From Mallotus nudiflorus (Eukaryota > Streptophyta > Magnoliopsida > Malpighiales > Euphorbiaceae): DNA of 64,000 nucleotides. Both the position numbers and the translations under genes were made by a program. The notes beneath the pieces are model-generated. The model worked only from the letters and a program-made list of their open reading frames with translations. It did no database searches and was not told the origin of the DNA. How positions within the stretch are numbered: the stretch's first letter is position 1; every line of letters begins with the position of its first letter. The DNA lies in assembly GCA_947683625.1 (NCBI GenBank), contig CANTUR010000283.1, forward strand, positions 14,269,001-14,333,000, read 5' to 3'. Below, one piece after another: positions 24,185 through 35,741 of this stretch.

Positions 24185-24707
24185 CCATTTGTTAATCATG
24201 TAAAAAATTTTTACCTTAACACGACACAAATATTAAATGGGTTACATGAACATGACACATTTAGCCCATTTATTTAAGTGGGTTATGCAGGTTGTAAAAT
24301 TCAACACGACTCATTTAACCTATATAACATTTATACTATATAAAAATAATATTTTTCACAAAAAAAGATAATATTTATAATACAACAATTTGGATAAGAC
24401 AATTATAAAAATATTATTTTTATAAAAACATTATAGTAAACGACGAATTTACTATTTAAAATTCTAATAAATTATATATTTTTAATGGGTCATGTCATGT
24501 CAGGTTGATATGACCCAACATGACACATATAATCAAACAGGTTGTAAATGGGTTTGCATGTTAACTTGCGACACGATATGAATAAACAGTGTCATAAACG
24601 GGTTGACCTATTTCTAACATGAACCTATTTAATCTCATCACTAATTCGCTAATTTTACGTGTTAGGAAAATTGTGTTCGCATTTCATTACCCATTTTGAC
24701 ACCCCTA
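24185..24707 (+). mobile_element. hAT-like MITE, left end missing (copy 2, unit B)
   Basis: Matches 22266-22800, including the right terminal repeat ending GACACCCCTA and the following CTTGTCAT. The left ~110 bases are missing because the duplication breakpoint lies inside the MITE. Confidence 0.9.
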
Positions 24708-25363
24708 CTTGTCATCATGGAGTGTTAAAATGAAAACTCCATATAATGCTGAAAAGATGGCCATAATACCAATGCTAAAGAGTAGTAATCTACGCCATCC
24801 ACATTTGTTAATTAATAATATGAAAAGTAATGAAATAATTATCTTGCAACCTAAAATAATGATGACATAATAATGTTGAATGTTGCAGTTTGTTTTCCAA
24901 CAATATAGAGCACACCATGAAGCTTCAACAACATAATATTCATTGCTGATGGTTTTTGAATTGTGTTGAGACCAAATACGGATATAAACATATTTCCGAT
25001 TATGGTGGGACTAAAGGATTGCTATCATAACACTTTAACTCTTAATATGTATGGTGGAATAGCAACAACATCCCCAATCTCCTATAATATAATATGCATT
25101 GGAAGTCTCATAAGTTGAAGCCTCTAATTTGCCTTATCTATATTATTTGCATATCTGTGAAGAACTTGTGCAGAATCAGCTAGTCTACCTTGTCTAATTA
25201 GCCAACAAAGTGACTCCGACATTACTAGTGTATAAACCATCATTATCAATAATAAAATTATGCTAACTCCCAACATTCTTCCCCATATTAACTTGGATAG
25301 TTTAGCAATATCTAGCTCGACAAGGTATATAATGGGTATTAGAAACTTAATGTTATAGAGTAC
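24708..25363 (-). pseudogene. Polyol transporter-like pseudogene, exon 3 (copy B)
   Basis: Collinear with copies A and C over the whole exon, including the PESP-type segment near 25200 and the helix 7-9 region near 24760-24980. Several substitutions and frame changes prevent a continuous frame. The acceptor-side AG before GTACTCTATAAC is kept (25364-25365). Confidence 0.75.
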
Positions 25364-25474
25364 CTAAAGAAAAATGTGAATCATTGTGATAAAAAATTAC
25401 ATATATGTACACATATATAAGTAATATTTTGCTATAAGAAAAACTAATTAATTGTATAAAAATGTGAAAATTAC

Positions 25475-25813
25475 CCGAGGGATGATTGTTAATGAACCGA
25501 GCACAAATGAGGAGGACATTTTAACAATATAGACTTGAGTAATAGTAAGACTAATGCCCACTGCAACTCCAGTTGGAATAGGACTAAGTATAAAAGTGAG
25601 ACATGAGGTAGAAAAATATGTACTTATTACTCCTATGATATATAGAAAGATTGAAATTATAGTAGTAAATTTATGGCCTTTTATATTTGCCACTACACCA
25701 GCCCTTAGTAAACCCAATATGCAATAAAAAGCAGTAAAGCATCTTGTTGTAGAATATTGATTGAAAGTAACTATATGCAAATGATCAATAAGATAAAAGT
25801 GGTGATTGATCAT
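25475..25813 (-). pseudogene. Polyol transporter-like pseudogene, exon 2 (copy B)
   Basis: An open frame of 121 codons covers LIDHLHIVTFNQYS, GLLRAGVVANIKGHKFT, SPIPTGVAVGISLTITQVYIVKMS and SSFVLGSLTIIPR. It is followed by a GT donor at 25473-25474. GHKF replaces the GR(R/K) loop seen in functional members. This is the most open exon 2 of the three copies, but exon 3 of the same copy is broken. Confidence 0.8.
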
Positions 25814-26122
25814 ATTGATTCATTTACACAAAAAGACAACAAAAAATATTAAAAGACAGAAAGAACTTTAAAAAAAAATGGCACAACTATTATAACCACA
25901 ACTTTTTAACTAAGACATAATTAAAACAATAAATTATAATCACACTTAGTTAATAGTTTTTCACCATTAATATTTCTTTAGTGCGCTTTGGATTCTCTAG
26001 CAAATTATGTGTTCTAAATAAGAAAGATAAGATGCAAGTGTTTAATGTTAAGTCTCATTTTTTTACTTTGATTTGACAAAGAATAGAAAAAAAAAAAGTG
26101 GTTAGTCATTCAACATGACTCA

Positions 26123-26656
26123 TTTGTTAATTATGTCAAAAATTTTAACCTTAACATGACATAAATATTAAATAGATTACACGAACACAACATATTTAAC
26201 CCATTTATTTAAATGGGTTATGTGGGTCATAAAATTCAACATGACCCATTTAACTTGTATAACATTTATAATACATAAAAATACTATTTTTCGCAAAAAA
26301 AAAAAAAAAAATTAAGCTAATGTTTATAATACAACAACTTCAATAAGACAATTGTAAAAATATTATTTTTATGAAAACATTATATTAAATAATTAATTTA
26401 CTATTAAAATTATAATAAATTATATATATTTTTAATGGATCATGTTGTGTCGGCTTGATATGACACAACATTACACGTATAATTAAACGGGTAGTGAATG
26501 AGTCTGCATGTCAATCCACAACACAATTTGATTAAACAGTGTCAGAATGAGTTGACCCGTTTCTGACACGAATCCATTTAACCTCAATATTAATTCGCTA
26601 ATTTTTCTTGTTAGGAGAATCGTGTTCACATTTCATCACCCATTTTGACACCCCTA
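26123..26656 (+). mobile_element. hAT-like MITE, left end missing (copy 3, unit C)
   Basis: Same truncated form as in unit B, with the same junction and right terminus. An A-rich expansion lies at 26297-26312. Confidence 0.9.
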
Positions 26657-29600
26657 CTTGTCATCATGGAGTGTCAAAATGAAATCTCCATATAATGCTG
26701 AAAAGATAGCCACAATACCAATGCTAAAGAGTAGTAATCTACACCATCTACAATTGTCAATTAATAATATGAAAAATAATGAAATGATTATCTTGCAACC
26801 CAAAATTAAAAGATGACGCAATAATATTGAATGTTGTAGTTTGTTTTTCGAATAATATCGAGCACACCATGAAGGTCCAACAACATATGCTTTTTGAATT
26901 GCATGGAGACCAAATACGGATATAAACATATTTACAATTGTGGTGGGATCAAATAATTGCAACCTTGAGATGTATGGTGGAATAGCAACAAGTATGGTGG
27001 AATAGCAACAACATCCCCAGTCCCCTCTAATGGAGTATGCAATGAAAGTTGAAGCCTCTAATTTACCTCGTCTATATTATTTGTGTGACACCCAACCCCA
27101 TACGCACCCATTAGAGTGTTATTCTTGAATAACTAATAGCGAAGCATATAGGATAAGGCAGCACTTCTAAAATTTTTTGTCTAAGTGTTAAAACTTAAAC
27201 CAAATAAATTTATGATTGTACCTAGTGGAATCATGTAACTGTAGATAGTTTTTTTTTTTTAATAAATAATCTGGACATTAAAATCTCAAGTTTACATTTA
27301 TCTGGATTCCATTATTGTTATATCCAGACTTAGCTGAAATATCAATAATTCTAAATAATCAACATTTATATATATAACACCATATTTAGGAGAACAGCAG
27401 GAGACTAAAATTTATTTAAAACATATAGGTTGTAATCAACTACCCCAAGTAACCCTTTTTCACATTGTCAAATATATACATAACAAAGTTGCACTTAGGT
27501 CTAGAGGAACAAAAAGATGTCTTCATGTCACCATCAGAGCTAATTAAGGATCAAAGAGACACGAGCATCAAACGTGGTCTCCTAGTTCACAAGTACTACG
27601 ATAATAACAAGGTTTTCATGGTCTTCTCTAACAGTGAACAAATAGAAGGGAAGTCGCAAGCTCTACCTGCACCTTCCAATCCAAGAATGTATCAGCAGAA
27701 TGCCCTAACGAGAACTTAATGGTTGTCTCACCTTCTTGTACCTCCTAACTCATGATCAAGTAATCACACATCTTGCAACTTTTAACAAACAAGCAGACTA
27801 CTCTAACAATTAATATTGCAGTCAACCTGAAAAAGAAAAACAGTGAAGAGTGAGTATTTTCAGAGAAAATACCAGTGACTGAACAGAGCAACAAGAAATG
27901 AGCTACAGAATAACGAAAGGTAAAATTTTGGTGATAAGGAAATAAGTTGTCAACATAAAATAATTAGGAGAGAACTTAAATAAATAAATAACCTTGTAAA
28001 AAGAAATAAAATATTTATTGGTACCTTCTGATTTACTCTTAATAAATTTTTAATTACTTAAATGAAGTATTTAATTTCCAGTTAATTAATATTTGTTAAT
28101 AATATTAGTCTTACTCAACCTATGTATTTGTAAATTGATAATAATTACAAGCATAAAATTTCCGATATTAGGAATAAATTCTAAATTGAGTAAATTTAGC
28201 AATTATTAAATTAATGAACACTTTTACACGTATGTAGGTGGATATCGGTATGACTAGTACCCTAAAGGTCTAATAAACTTGTATGCATACAGTTAAACCA
28301 CTTGGATCCACCCCAGAGACATAACGGTCTCGAGGGCTGTCCCAAAGACATTGATAAATAATATGGCCATTTCAACTATGTATTTCCATCAATTCATTCC
28401 GACAGTTGCACCCCAGGTACAGTAATGTCAACTCATAATATCAAATGTAGTATCCCAGATACTGTACAAGACCCAGCCATGTCCCAGACATGGTCTTACT
28501 ATCCATGTTTATGTACATGTCTGTGCTCAATTTCAATTTTTAACCATTACCCAACATAACTATAGGTGGTAAGGGACTCATTGATCAATACCAAGGCATC
28601 GCAAGAATGCATTTCCATACTTCAATTTTTCAGTTGCTCAATGTGTATCATATAGTTATCATATGTATTTAAGCTCACAAATTAATATCAGCGTAACTTA
28701 TAACAAAAATTAGTCACTTATATAAGACTTACAGCCCCCTAACGAAGTCCACTTGGTGCTTAAATACATATGTTCACACATATTGATATATTACATGCTT
28801 AAATGCAGCAAGTGAATTCCTTGGTTGCAAGTGCTTTTTTTTTTAAATTTCTTCTCCTGATATGAGCCATTCCAATTGATTTACTTAACTATATTTCCAT
28901 AGTTCTCATTTGTGAAATTCTGCAGCAACTAAACTCATACAACTGAGTTTTATTGACAACTCAAATACAAAATTCATGACAGTTCAAAATGGACAAGCTG
29001 ACATGTTTTAGAAACCAATTCTGCAATCAGACCTCAAGAAAAACAACTTAAAAGACAATAAATTCCAGAGCTACTCAAGAGTCAAGTTCAACGAAAACAG
29101 AGCAGCATCATAGACAATGAATTTGAGCAAAAAGAATCGTATACAAACCTTTAAACTTTAAGAAGAAAAACAACAGCAAGAATGCCACATTCCCGCAAGA
29201 GAAAACAGCATTAAAAATGCAGAAATTTCAATAATAAAATTGGTCACAACACATTCAAATTTGCAGGGGAGAACAGCACCAAAAATCCAAGTCCCAACCA
29301 GCATCAAGAACTCAAAAATAATCATAGAATCAGTCCAAAACAGAGGGATAGTGTTCACTCACTGTTAAAAGCGGCTCCCTTTTCTTCCCTTGCTGCTTTG
29401 ACAGACTTTTATTGAGGATCTTGACCAGCTCCTAACAACATCAATCACAAGAAATTCTCAATTCATGCTTAAAGTTCTAAGATTTACTACATGCAAGGTT
29501 CAAGAACTCTGATATGTTTCTTGCCTAATCTCTATGCATGCAACCTAAGCTTAAGGCTATTCTATACCTTGAATCAATTTCTCAATTCATTTGTTGCTTC

Positions 29601-30472
29601 TACCCTGTTGTCTTGCTGAACCTCCACCCGAAACCCATCTGATTCAGAAGCTTTCCTTCTTTCTTTTTTTTTTTTTTTTGATTGCTGTCTCTATTCCCCT
29701 ATGATCTTCGGCTCCAATGCGAGAAACCACTGCTACTTGCTTGTAAACCAGTAATTAAATGGTAAGAAGTCCTTTTGATCCACATGCAAACCAATTGTCT
29801 TCAAGGTTGTTCTTCATCTACGTTCCATCTCTGCTCTGCACCAAGCTTTTTTATTTTTATTTTTAAGGGGAGACTAAAGCTTTGGCTTTAAAGGGATAAT
29901 GGTCTTTCTAAATTAACACTTGATGACTCATGTACACAAAGCCTCTACTCACGCCAGCACCTGCTTCCCTTCCCCTTCTTCTTTATTTTTATTTATTTTT
30001 TTTCCTTAAACTTTTTTTTTTCTCTGATCCTATGTCAAGAAATGGGACAATTAGTCCTGAACAACATATTTTATTCCTACACACATATACATTTATATGT
30101 CCAAAATTATTATTATTATTTGCTTCTTGTGGGTACCATAAACAATATAACAAGAGGTGCCTCCAACCTTAAAATTATCATTATTCTATTATTATCATTT
30201 ATTTATTATATATTTTTTAAAGACAGTGCACCTCTTGGACACGAGGTGTGACAATTTGCATATCTATAAAGAACTTGTGCAGAATTAGCTAGTTTACCTT
30301 GTCTAGTTAACCAACAAGGTGACTCTAGCATTATTAGTGTACAAACCATCATCATCAATGATAAAATTATGCTAACTCCCAACATTCTTCCCCATATTAA
30401 CTTGATGAGTTTAACAATGTCTAACTCAGCAAGGTATATGATGGGTATTAGAAACCTAATGTTGTAGAGTAC
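26657..30472 (-). pseudogene. Polyol transporter-like pseudogene, exon 3 (copy C), split by a solo LTR
   Basis: The exon runs from 30472 to 30259 and resumes at 27083 down to 26657, with 27084-30253 inserted. The part before the insertion is open: VLYNIRFLIPIIYLAE, then MMMVCTLIMLESPCWLTRQGKLANSAQVLYRYAN. After the insertion come a stop, then an open 102-codon stretch with SVFGLHAIQKAY and LLIDNCRWCRLLLFSIGIVAIF, ending HDDK at the MITE. A short local duplication of GGTGGAATAGCAACA is seen near 26970-27010. Confidence 0.82.
27084..30253 (-). mobile_element. 3.17-kb solo LTR, family 2, inside copy C exon 3
   Basis: Begins TGTGACACCC and ends GGTGTGACA, with a perfect 5-bp duplication ATTTG (27079-27083 and 30254-30258). 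Sister unit B reads uninterrupted through this site, proving an insertion. Ends, length and the CCCCAGAGACATAACGG / CCCAGATACTG-type blocks at 28310-28480 resemble chromovirus LTRs. The minus-strand start TGTCACACCTCG suggests minus orientation. There is no gag-pol, so this is a solo LTR. The open frames at 27465-27719 and 29930-30251 have no family resemblance and I do not call them genes. Confidence 0.88.
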
Positions 30473-30587
30473 CTGAACAAAAAATGTGAATTATTGTGAT
30501 AAAAAAAATTACATATATGTACACATATATAAGTAACATTTTTCTATAAGCAAAACGAATTAATTGTATAAAAATTGTGAAAAATAC

Positions 30588-30895
30588 CTTAGGGATGGTT
30601 GTCAATGTACTAAGCACAAACGAGAAGGACATTTCAACAATATAGATTGGAGCAATAGTAAGACTAATTCCCATTGCAACTCCAGTTGGAATGGGACTAA
30701 GTATAAAAGTGAGACATGAGGTACAAAAATATGTACTTATTACTCCTAAGATATATAGAAAGTCCAAAATTATAATAGTAAATTTTCAGCCTTTTATATC
30801 CGCCACTACACCAGCCCTTAATGAACCCAATATGCAACAAAAAGCAGTAAAGCATCTTGCTTCAAAATATTGATTGAAAGTAACTATATGCAAAT
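30588..30895 (-). pseudogene. Polyol transporter-like pseudogene, exon 2 (copy C)
   Basis: Contains LIDHLHIVTFNQYF, GSLRAGVVADIKG, a stop where the conserved Arg/His of the loop stands in the other copies (before KFTIII), then SPIPTGVAMGISLTIAPIYIVEMS and LTTIPK followed by a GT donor at 30586-30587. It is the copy nearest to exon 1 and was probably part of the original gene. Confidence 0.82.
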
Positions 30896-30989
30896 GATCA
30901 ATAAGATAAAAGTGATGATTGATTATCATTGATTCATTTGCAAAAAAAGACAACAAAAAATATTAAAAGATATAAAGAACATTAAAAAT

Positions 30990-32149
30990 AAAATGGCACA
31001 ATTATTATAAGCGTAGTTTGTTAACTAAGACATAATTAAAACAATAAAATATAATCACACTTAGTTAATTGTTTTTCACAATTAATATTTCTTTAGTGCA
31101 CTCTAGATTCTCTAGGAAATTACGTGTTCTGAATAAGAAAGCTAAGATGCAAGTTTTTACTGTTAAGTCTCATCTTTTACATTGATTTGACAAAGAATAG
31201 AAAAGAAAAGTCGTCAGTCATCAATTATTAGATCCTATTTCTTTGTTTACTCTAAATTTTCAAAGAAATTAAACTTTCAAAATGCAAAGATAGAATGTGT
31301 GTGATTGATGTCCACCATGCACCCACTCTATTGATAACAGCTTTCCATTTTTATAAAGATTGAACTAAAAACAGTCTCTTGCAGTTTCCATATAAAAAAA
31401 AAACATGTTCTAGTTTGTATATGGTATATAATTACTTCCTTCACATATTTTTCAGCAAGGAAGTACCACTTTTGTTGACAGATGCAAAAGAGCCTTAAGA
31501 CGATTCTATAACTGGTCATCATCAGTTAGTTTTAGGTTTGTCAGAAAAAAAAAAGAAGCAAAAGCAAAGCTCTCTAATAATAACAGAAACAGTCAACAAC
31601 ACTCACTGCTATTATTATTTCCTAATCATACATATGTAAACTCAAATAATTTGTCCTTCCAGTAATAAATCTTAACAACAAGCATATATATGTTGTCATG
31701 AACAACTAAATGCACTGAAATTGATTTTAAGATTTAAAAATTGGTTGGCCTATCTCAAGTTTGAGTATTATATACACTAATGCATGATGTATCCAACAAA
31801 TAAAAACTAATATTAGTGAATGTGTAATGAAGTTAGTTTGCTAGCTAATCCCAACTAAAGTCAGTTTGCCAGTTAAAGTTTTCTTTTCTCTAAGTAAGGA
31901 AAAATTGGAAAGGTTAAAGCAATTGAATGTCCTTTTGCAGAGTGTGTTATAATGGCAAAAGTTGGAGGGTGTGTTGGGCTAAAAAAAGGGTATCATATCA
32001 TGGTATATTGCACACATTAAAGGAGAATAAACAATATAATTTAAAGTAAATAAAATTATTTTAAATTATTTATCATGATGTGTAATTTAGATTATAAAAT
32101 TATTAGTAATATTAATTTTGCAAAATTTGCTTGAAAATTAATATTAGTT
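30990..32149. other. Intron 1 sequence of the transporter locus
   Basis: The first 220 bases are shared with the ends of units A and B. The rest is AT-rich with no gene. The frame at 31328-31522 has no recognisable content. Confidence 0.5.
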
Positions 32150-32446
32150 TCTACATTGAGGAGGTACTGAAGTGATCCATCTCACATTTTGCAAGCACAA
32201 CCAATTGAATTGGAGGATGACTTAAGTTATGAGGAAGAACCCATTGTCATCCTTGCAAGGGAAGAAAAAGTTTTACGAAATAAGGTGATTCCTCTAGTCA
32301 AGGTGTTATGGAGAAATCACTCAAGGAAGTAAGCAACTTGGGAGCGTGAGGAAGATATAAGAAGTCAATATCCTCACTTGTTTGAAACCGTAAGTATGTA
32401 AATTTTGGGAACAACATTTCTTAAGAGGGAGAGAATTGTGAGATTT
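32150..32446 (+). pseudogene. Chromovirus pol C-terminus with chromodomain (5'-truncated)
   Basis: Plus strand: a damaged LRRYxSDPSH start, ELEDDLSYEEEPIVILAREE, IPLVKVLWRNHSR, a stop, then ATWEREEDIRSQYPHLFE. This is the linker and chromodomain at the end of Tekay/Del-type chromovirus Pol, thought to guide integration into heterochromatin. It is very similar in layout to 61730-61940. Everything upstream of this point is missing. A purine tract (CTTAAGAGGGAGAGAAT) leads into the LTR. Confidence 0.85.
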
Positions 32447-33017
32447 GCATTCTCATAACATACATGCATTGCATTTTCATATGCATAGCATTTTGATTTT
32501 TAAATGTTAAATTAAATTAACTAGAGGGTATAAATATCACATAAATATAAAGAGGGTTAATAAAGTAATTTTTATTAATTGTTTGGGTTAAAATGGTATT
32601 TTACTTTAACATATGTTATGGTTGTTAGAACAAACTAAAAGAGGAAAACTCTAGAATAGAAAAAAAATATATAGGAAACAAAAGAAGAGGAAAAGGGGAG
32701 TAGAGAAACCTAAACCTAAATTCCAACATTTCAATCCCAAATCCCAACTAAAAACACAATACCCAACTCAAATCAACCTTAACAAACCTTAATTATCTTG
32801 TTATGTGATGATTGAGACTTGAAATTGGGGAAGAAAAGAAGTAGGGCAATCTGAATTCAAGAAGATTTTGGCCATGTCTCATGTAGAATAAGGTAAGTAA
32901 GAAGCAAATCTTCTCTAATTTTGAGTAGTCAAGCATATGTATGTGATTGCATGCTTATGTTCATAGTTAAAACCCTTGATTTCAAGTATAGTGAAAGTGA
33001 TTTGATTAGAGAATAGC

Positions 33018-33635
33018 TAGGGGTATCAAAATGGGTCATGACATGTGAACATGATTTGCCTTACGTGCAAAATTAGTAAATTAGGGTTAAAGTTAAATGA
33101 GTTTGTGTCAGAAATGGGTTTACCTGTTTATGACATGGTTGAATCAAATCGTGTCGCGAGTTAACACGTGAACCCTTTTACAACTCGATTAATTATATAT
33201 GTCATGTTGGAACGTGTCAACCCAACACGATACAACACGACCCATTAACAATTCATATAGTTTGTTATAATTTTAAGCAATGAATTAGTCATTTATTGCA
33301 ATTTTTTATAAAAATAATATTTTTATAATTGTATTATGCAAATTGTTAAATTATAGCCATTCTTTTTATTTTTTTTGGTGAACAATAGTATTGTTATATA
33401 TTATAAATGTTATATAGGTTAAATGAGTGCTAAATTTTATGACCCGCACAACTCATTTAAATAAATGGGTTACACTTGTCGTATACATGTAACCCGTTTA
33501 ATTTCCATGTCATGTTAGGGTTAAAATATTTGACATGAATAATAAATAGGTTTTGTTCGTGTTGACCTTAATCGTGTTAATAAAGTGGAACAACCCAACA
33601 CGAACATGACCTACCAACTCGTTTTGACACCCCTA
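33018..33635 (-). mobile_element. hAT-like MITE, 618 bp, inside LTR (copy 4, inverted)
   Basis: Ends TAGGGGTATCAAAATGGGT and GTTTTGACACCCCTA. The internal sequence matches copy 1 in reverse orientation. I could not find a clean 8-bp duplication; the flanks show only TAGC/GCTA around the termini. It inserted after the LTR arrived. Confidence 0.88.
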
Positions 33636-34384
33636 GCTATGTATATGGTTGATTTTAAGAGTATTGAATTTATGGGTATTAATTAGACAAGAAAAATGAA
33701 GATTTAAGATGTTGGATTACTGCAGAATTCTATTTGTGATGTGTAGGGCTGATTTGGTTTTTCAGTAGTTTCAGACCCTTAACTCTATCATTTTGACCCC
33801 ATTTTTGGTATGAAGACACTTTTATATGTCATTTATCATATGGTAAAATTACATGATGAAATACATTCGCTTGGTTGGGCAATTAAATTGGTTTCCAAGG
33901 CTGCTACAGTAGGTAATTTTGCAGAGGATGATTCTAAAATTTGAGTATTTGAGATCCTTAAACCTAGTTTTTTTACCCGATTGTTGGTGTGAATATACTG
34001 CAATATGTTGATCATATACCTATAAAATTTTATGTAAAAATTCAATCATTAAGTCAGTAAACTAATTTAAACATTTAGGCTGCTGCATTAGATAGAATTT
34101 TGTAAATTGTGTGATTTGCTTGAATTGCATAACTTGTATCATAAAGCATGGCATATGCACTTCATAATCATTATTGTATTTTAATTTTTTTTTTTGAGGT
34201 TATAATGTTTGGTATTAGGAGATGGTGGAATAAGGGGTAATGCTACAGAGAGATCGAGTCGAGGAGGCTTGGGTGTATAGCGCTCTTCAAGAATCTTCTT
34301 ATTATGGTGTGTTGAACTTGATCTTACAATTTTGCTTTGACAAGTGAGTAGATCATTAATTAACAATGATATGGTTAAAACTCT

Positions 34385-34389
<5 letters not shown>

Positions 34390-34452
<63 letters not shown>
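34390..34452. repeat. (AT)n microsatellite
   Basis: About 31 AT units within the chromovirus LTR. Confidence 0.96.
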
Positions 34453-34454
<2 letters not shown>

Positions 34455-34816
34455 CTATTTATTTTCTCTAAAATTTAGTTTATTGTTAAAGATGATATGA
34501 TTTCTATAAATGATTCTTGATCCTATCTTTTAAAAGCCATTATGAATGCTATTTTACTACTAAAGAATGGGAATATGTAATGTAGTTTGATAAAGATTGC
34601 TAAATAGAAAGTGTATATATATGTATTGCTTAATGATAATGGTACACACTCATGTTATGGTTGATATATGAGATGTTAAAAATGTTGTTGATGAATTGAT
34701 TGTCTTTAGAACAACATTTGATTACACAGACGCCTTTGGGGTGTGTAATCGGGTGGTTTACCCTTTGGGGTATCTCTACAGGTGTGTATGACTTGTAAAC
34801 ATTTAAAGGAAGTAGT

Positions 34817-34940
34817 ATATTAGATGGGTTACCACCTAAATGTATTTGATCACTTAGGGAAATAACATATTGGATGGGTTACAACCTAAGTGTGTTTAAT
34901 GCTCTTAAGGGACCAATATATTGGATGGGTTAGCACTAAA
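34817..34940. repeat. 50-bp direct repeat, three copies, in the LTR
   Basis: ATATT(A/G)GATGGGTTA starts at 34817, 34867 and 34917. Intervening sequence is conserved between the first two copies, and the third is partial. Confidence 0.85.
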
Positions 34941-35605
34941 GAGCCTAAAATGTTAATTATGTCTTGAGTGTGTATTAAATTTATTGATTTTGATGATGAA
35001 TATTTATATAAATATGATGTTCCTTGAAAAGTACGTGATTTGTTATTTTATGATTTGATCAAGTTTTGTATTGAAATGGAAATGTGGTAAGTTTTTTGAA
35101 TTTGGTATAAATGATAGTTACACGATTGTTTTTAAGAAATACATGTTCCCCATTGTTAATTCTTAATCTACTCACTGGGTATTTGTACTTATCCTTTAGC
35201 AGTACAATCTTTTTAAAATATCTACTCTAGGAGCAAATTTTAGCTAGGTTGATAATTCTTTTTGCACTCTTCCACGTTAGAGCCAATTTTGATCAACATT
35301 TTAGCCTTTATTGCTATTTTTAACCTTTAGAATAGTATAATATATATAGTTTTGTGAATATAGAAATAACCATATGTGTATATATATTTTTAGTTGTAAA
35401 TAAATAAGTTTGTTATTTAGCTAATGCATATGTACTTAATACACTAAGCCCTATTAATAGAGTACTGAAAGTTAATTACTCATTAGCATGTTTGTTATTG
35501 ACATTTTGAGAATCTTTAAGGTATTGAGTTCCCTTTTGAGTGGGGTGTTATAATAGATATTTATATATAAATTGGAAATAAAGAGAGAATAAGTTAAAAT
35601 CTTAC

Positions 35606-35741
35606 CATATCCTACTAGGAAAAATCCAGCGGATGCTGCCAAAGCATAAAGTATAGCCAACATAGTTGGACTCATTCTTCTTGCAATGTATATATAGTCT
35701 GTGAATTTAATGTTTCTGTGACATTTTTGTTTGTGTGACAC
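35606..35741 (-). pseudogene. Polyol transporter-like pseudogene, exon 1
   Basis: Minus strand: an ATG at 35739-35741, then a short N-terminus and a hydrophobic helix MLAILYALAASAGFFLVGYG that fits helix 1 of sugar porters (family form: ...ASI..I.FGYD.G). It ends at a good GTAAGA donor (35601-35605). Exon 2 of copy C lies 4.7 kb downstream because the first intron was enlarged by the chromovirus LTR. The family usually has GYD in this place. The exon is open, but the rest of the gene is broken, so I treat the locus as a pseudogene. Confidence 0.65.

Larger units (their letters stand above)
32447..35552 (+). mobile_element. 3.1-kb 3' LTR of the truncated chromovirus
   Basis: Begins TGTGAGATTTGC directly after the PPT-like tract and ends near TGGGGTGTTATA at 35552 (CA decayed to TA). 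It contains a GC-richer transcript-start-like part near 32640-32900, an inserted MITE, an (AT)n tract and a 50-bp triplicated motif. The length is similar to the other chromovirus LTRs here. The right boundary is inferred from end shape only. Confidence 0.7.

Noticed and set aside
24708..25813. Transporter copy B as a functional gene
   Set aside because: Exon 2 is open, but exon 3 has stops and frame changes, no exon 1 belongs to this copy, and the last exon is replaced by a truncated MITE.
27465..27719. 84-codon frame as a host gene
   Set aside because: Inside a solo LTR bounded by a perfect duplication; no recognisable domain.
33018..33635. 8-bp target duplication for MITE copies 4 and 5
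   Set aside because: Flanking octamers do not match; only short, possibly chance, symmetry around the ends, so no duplication is claimed.
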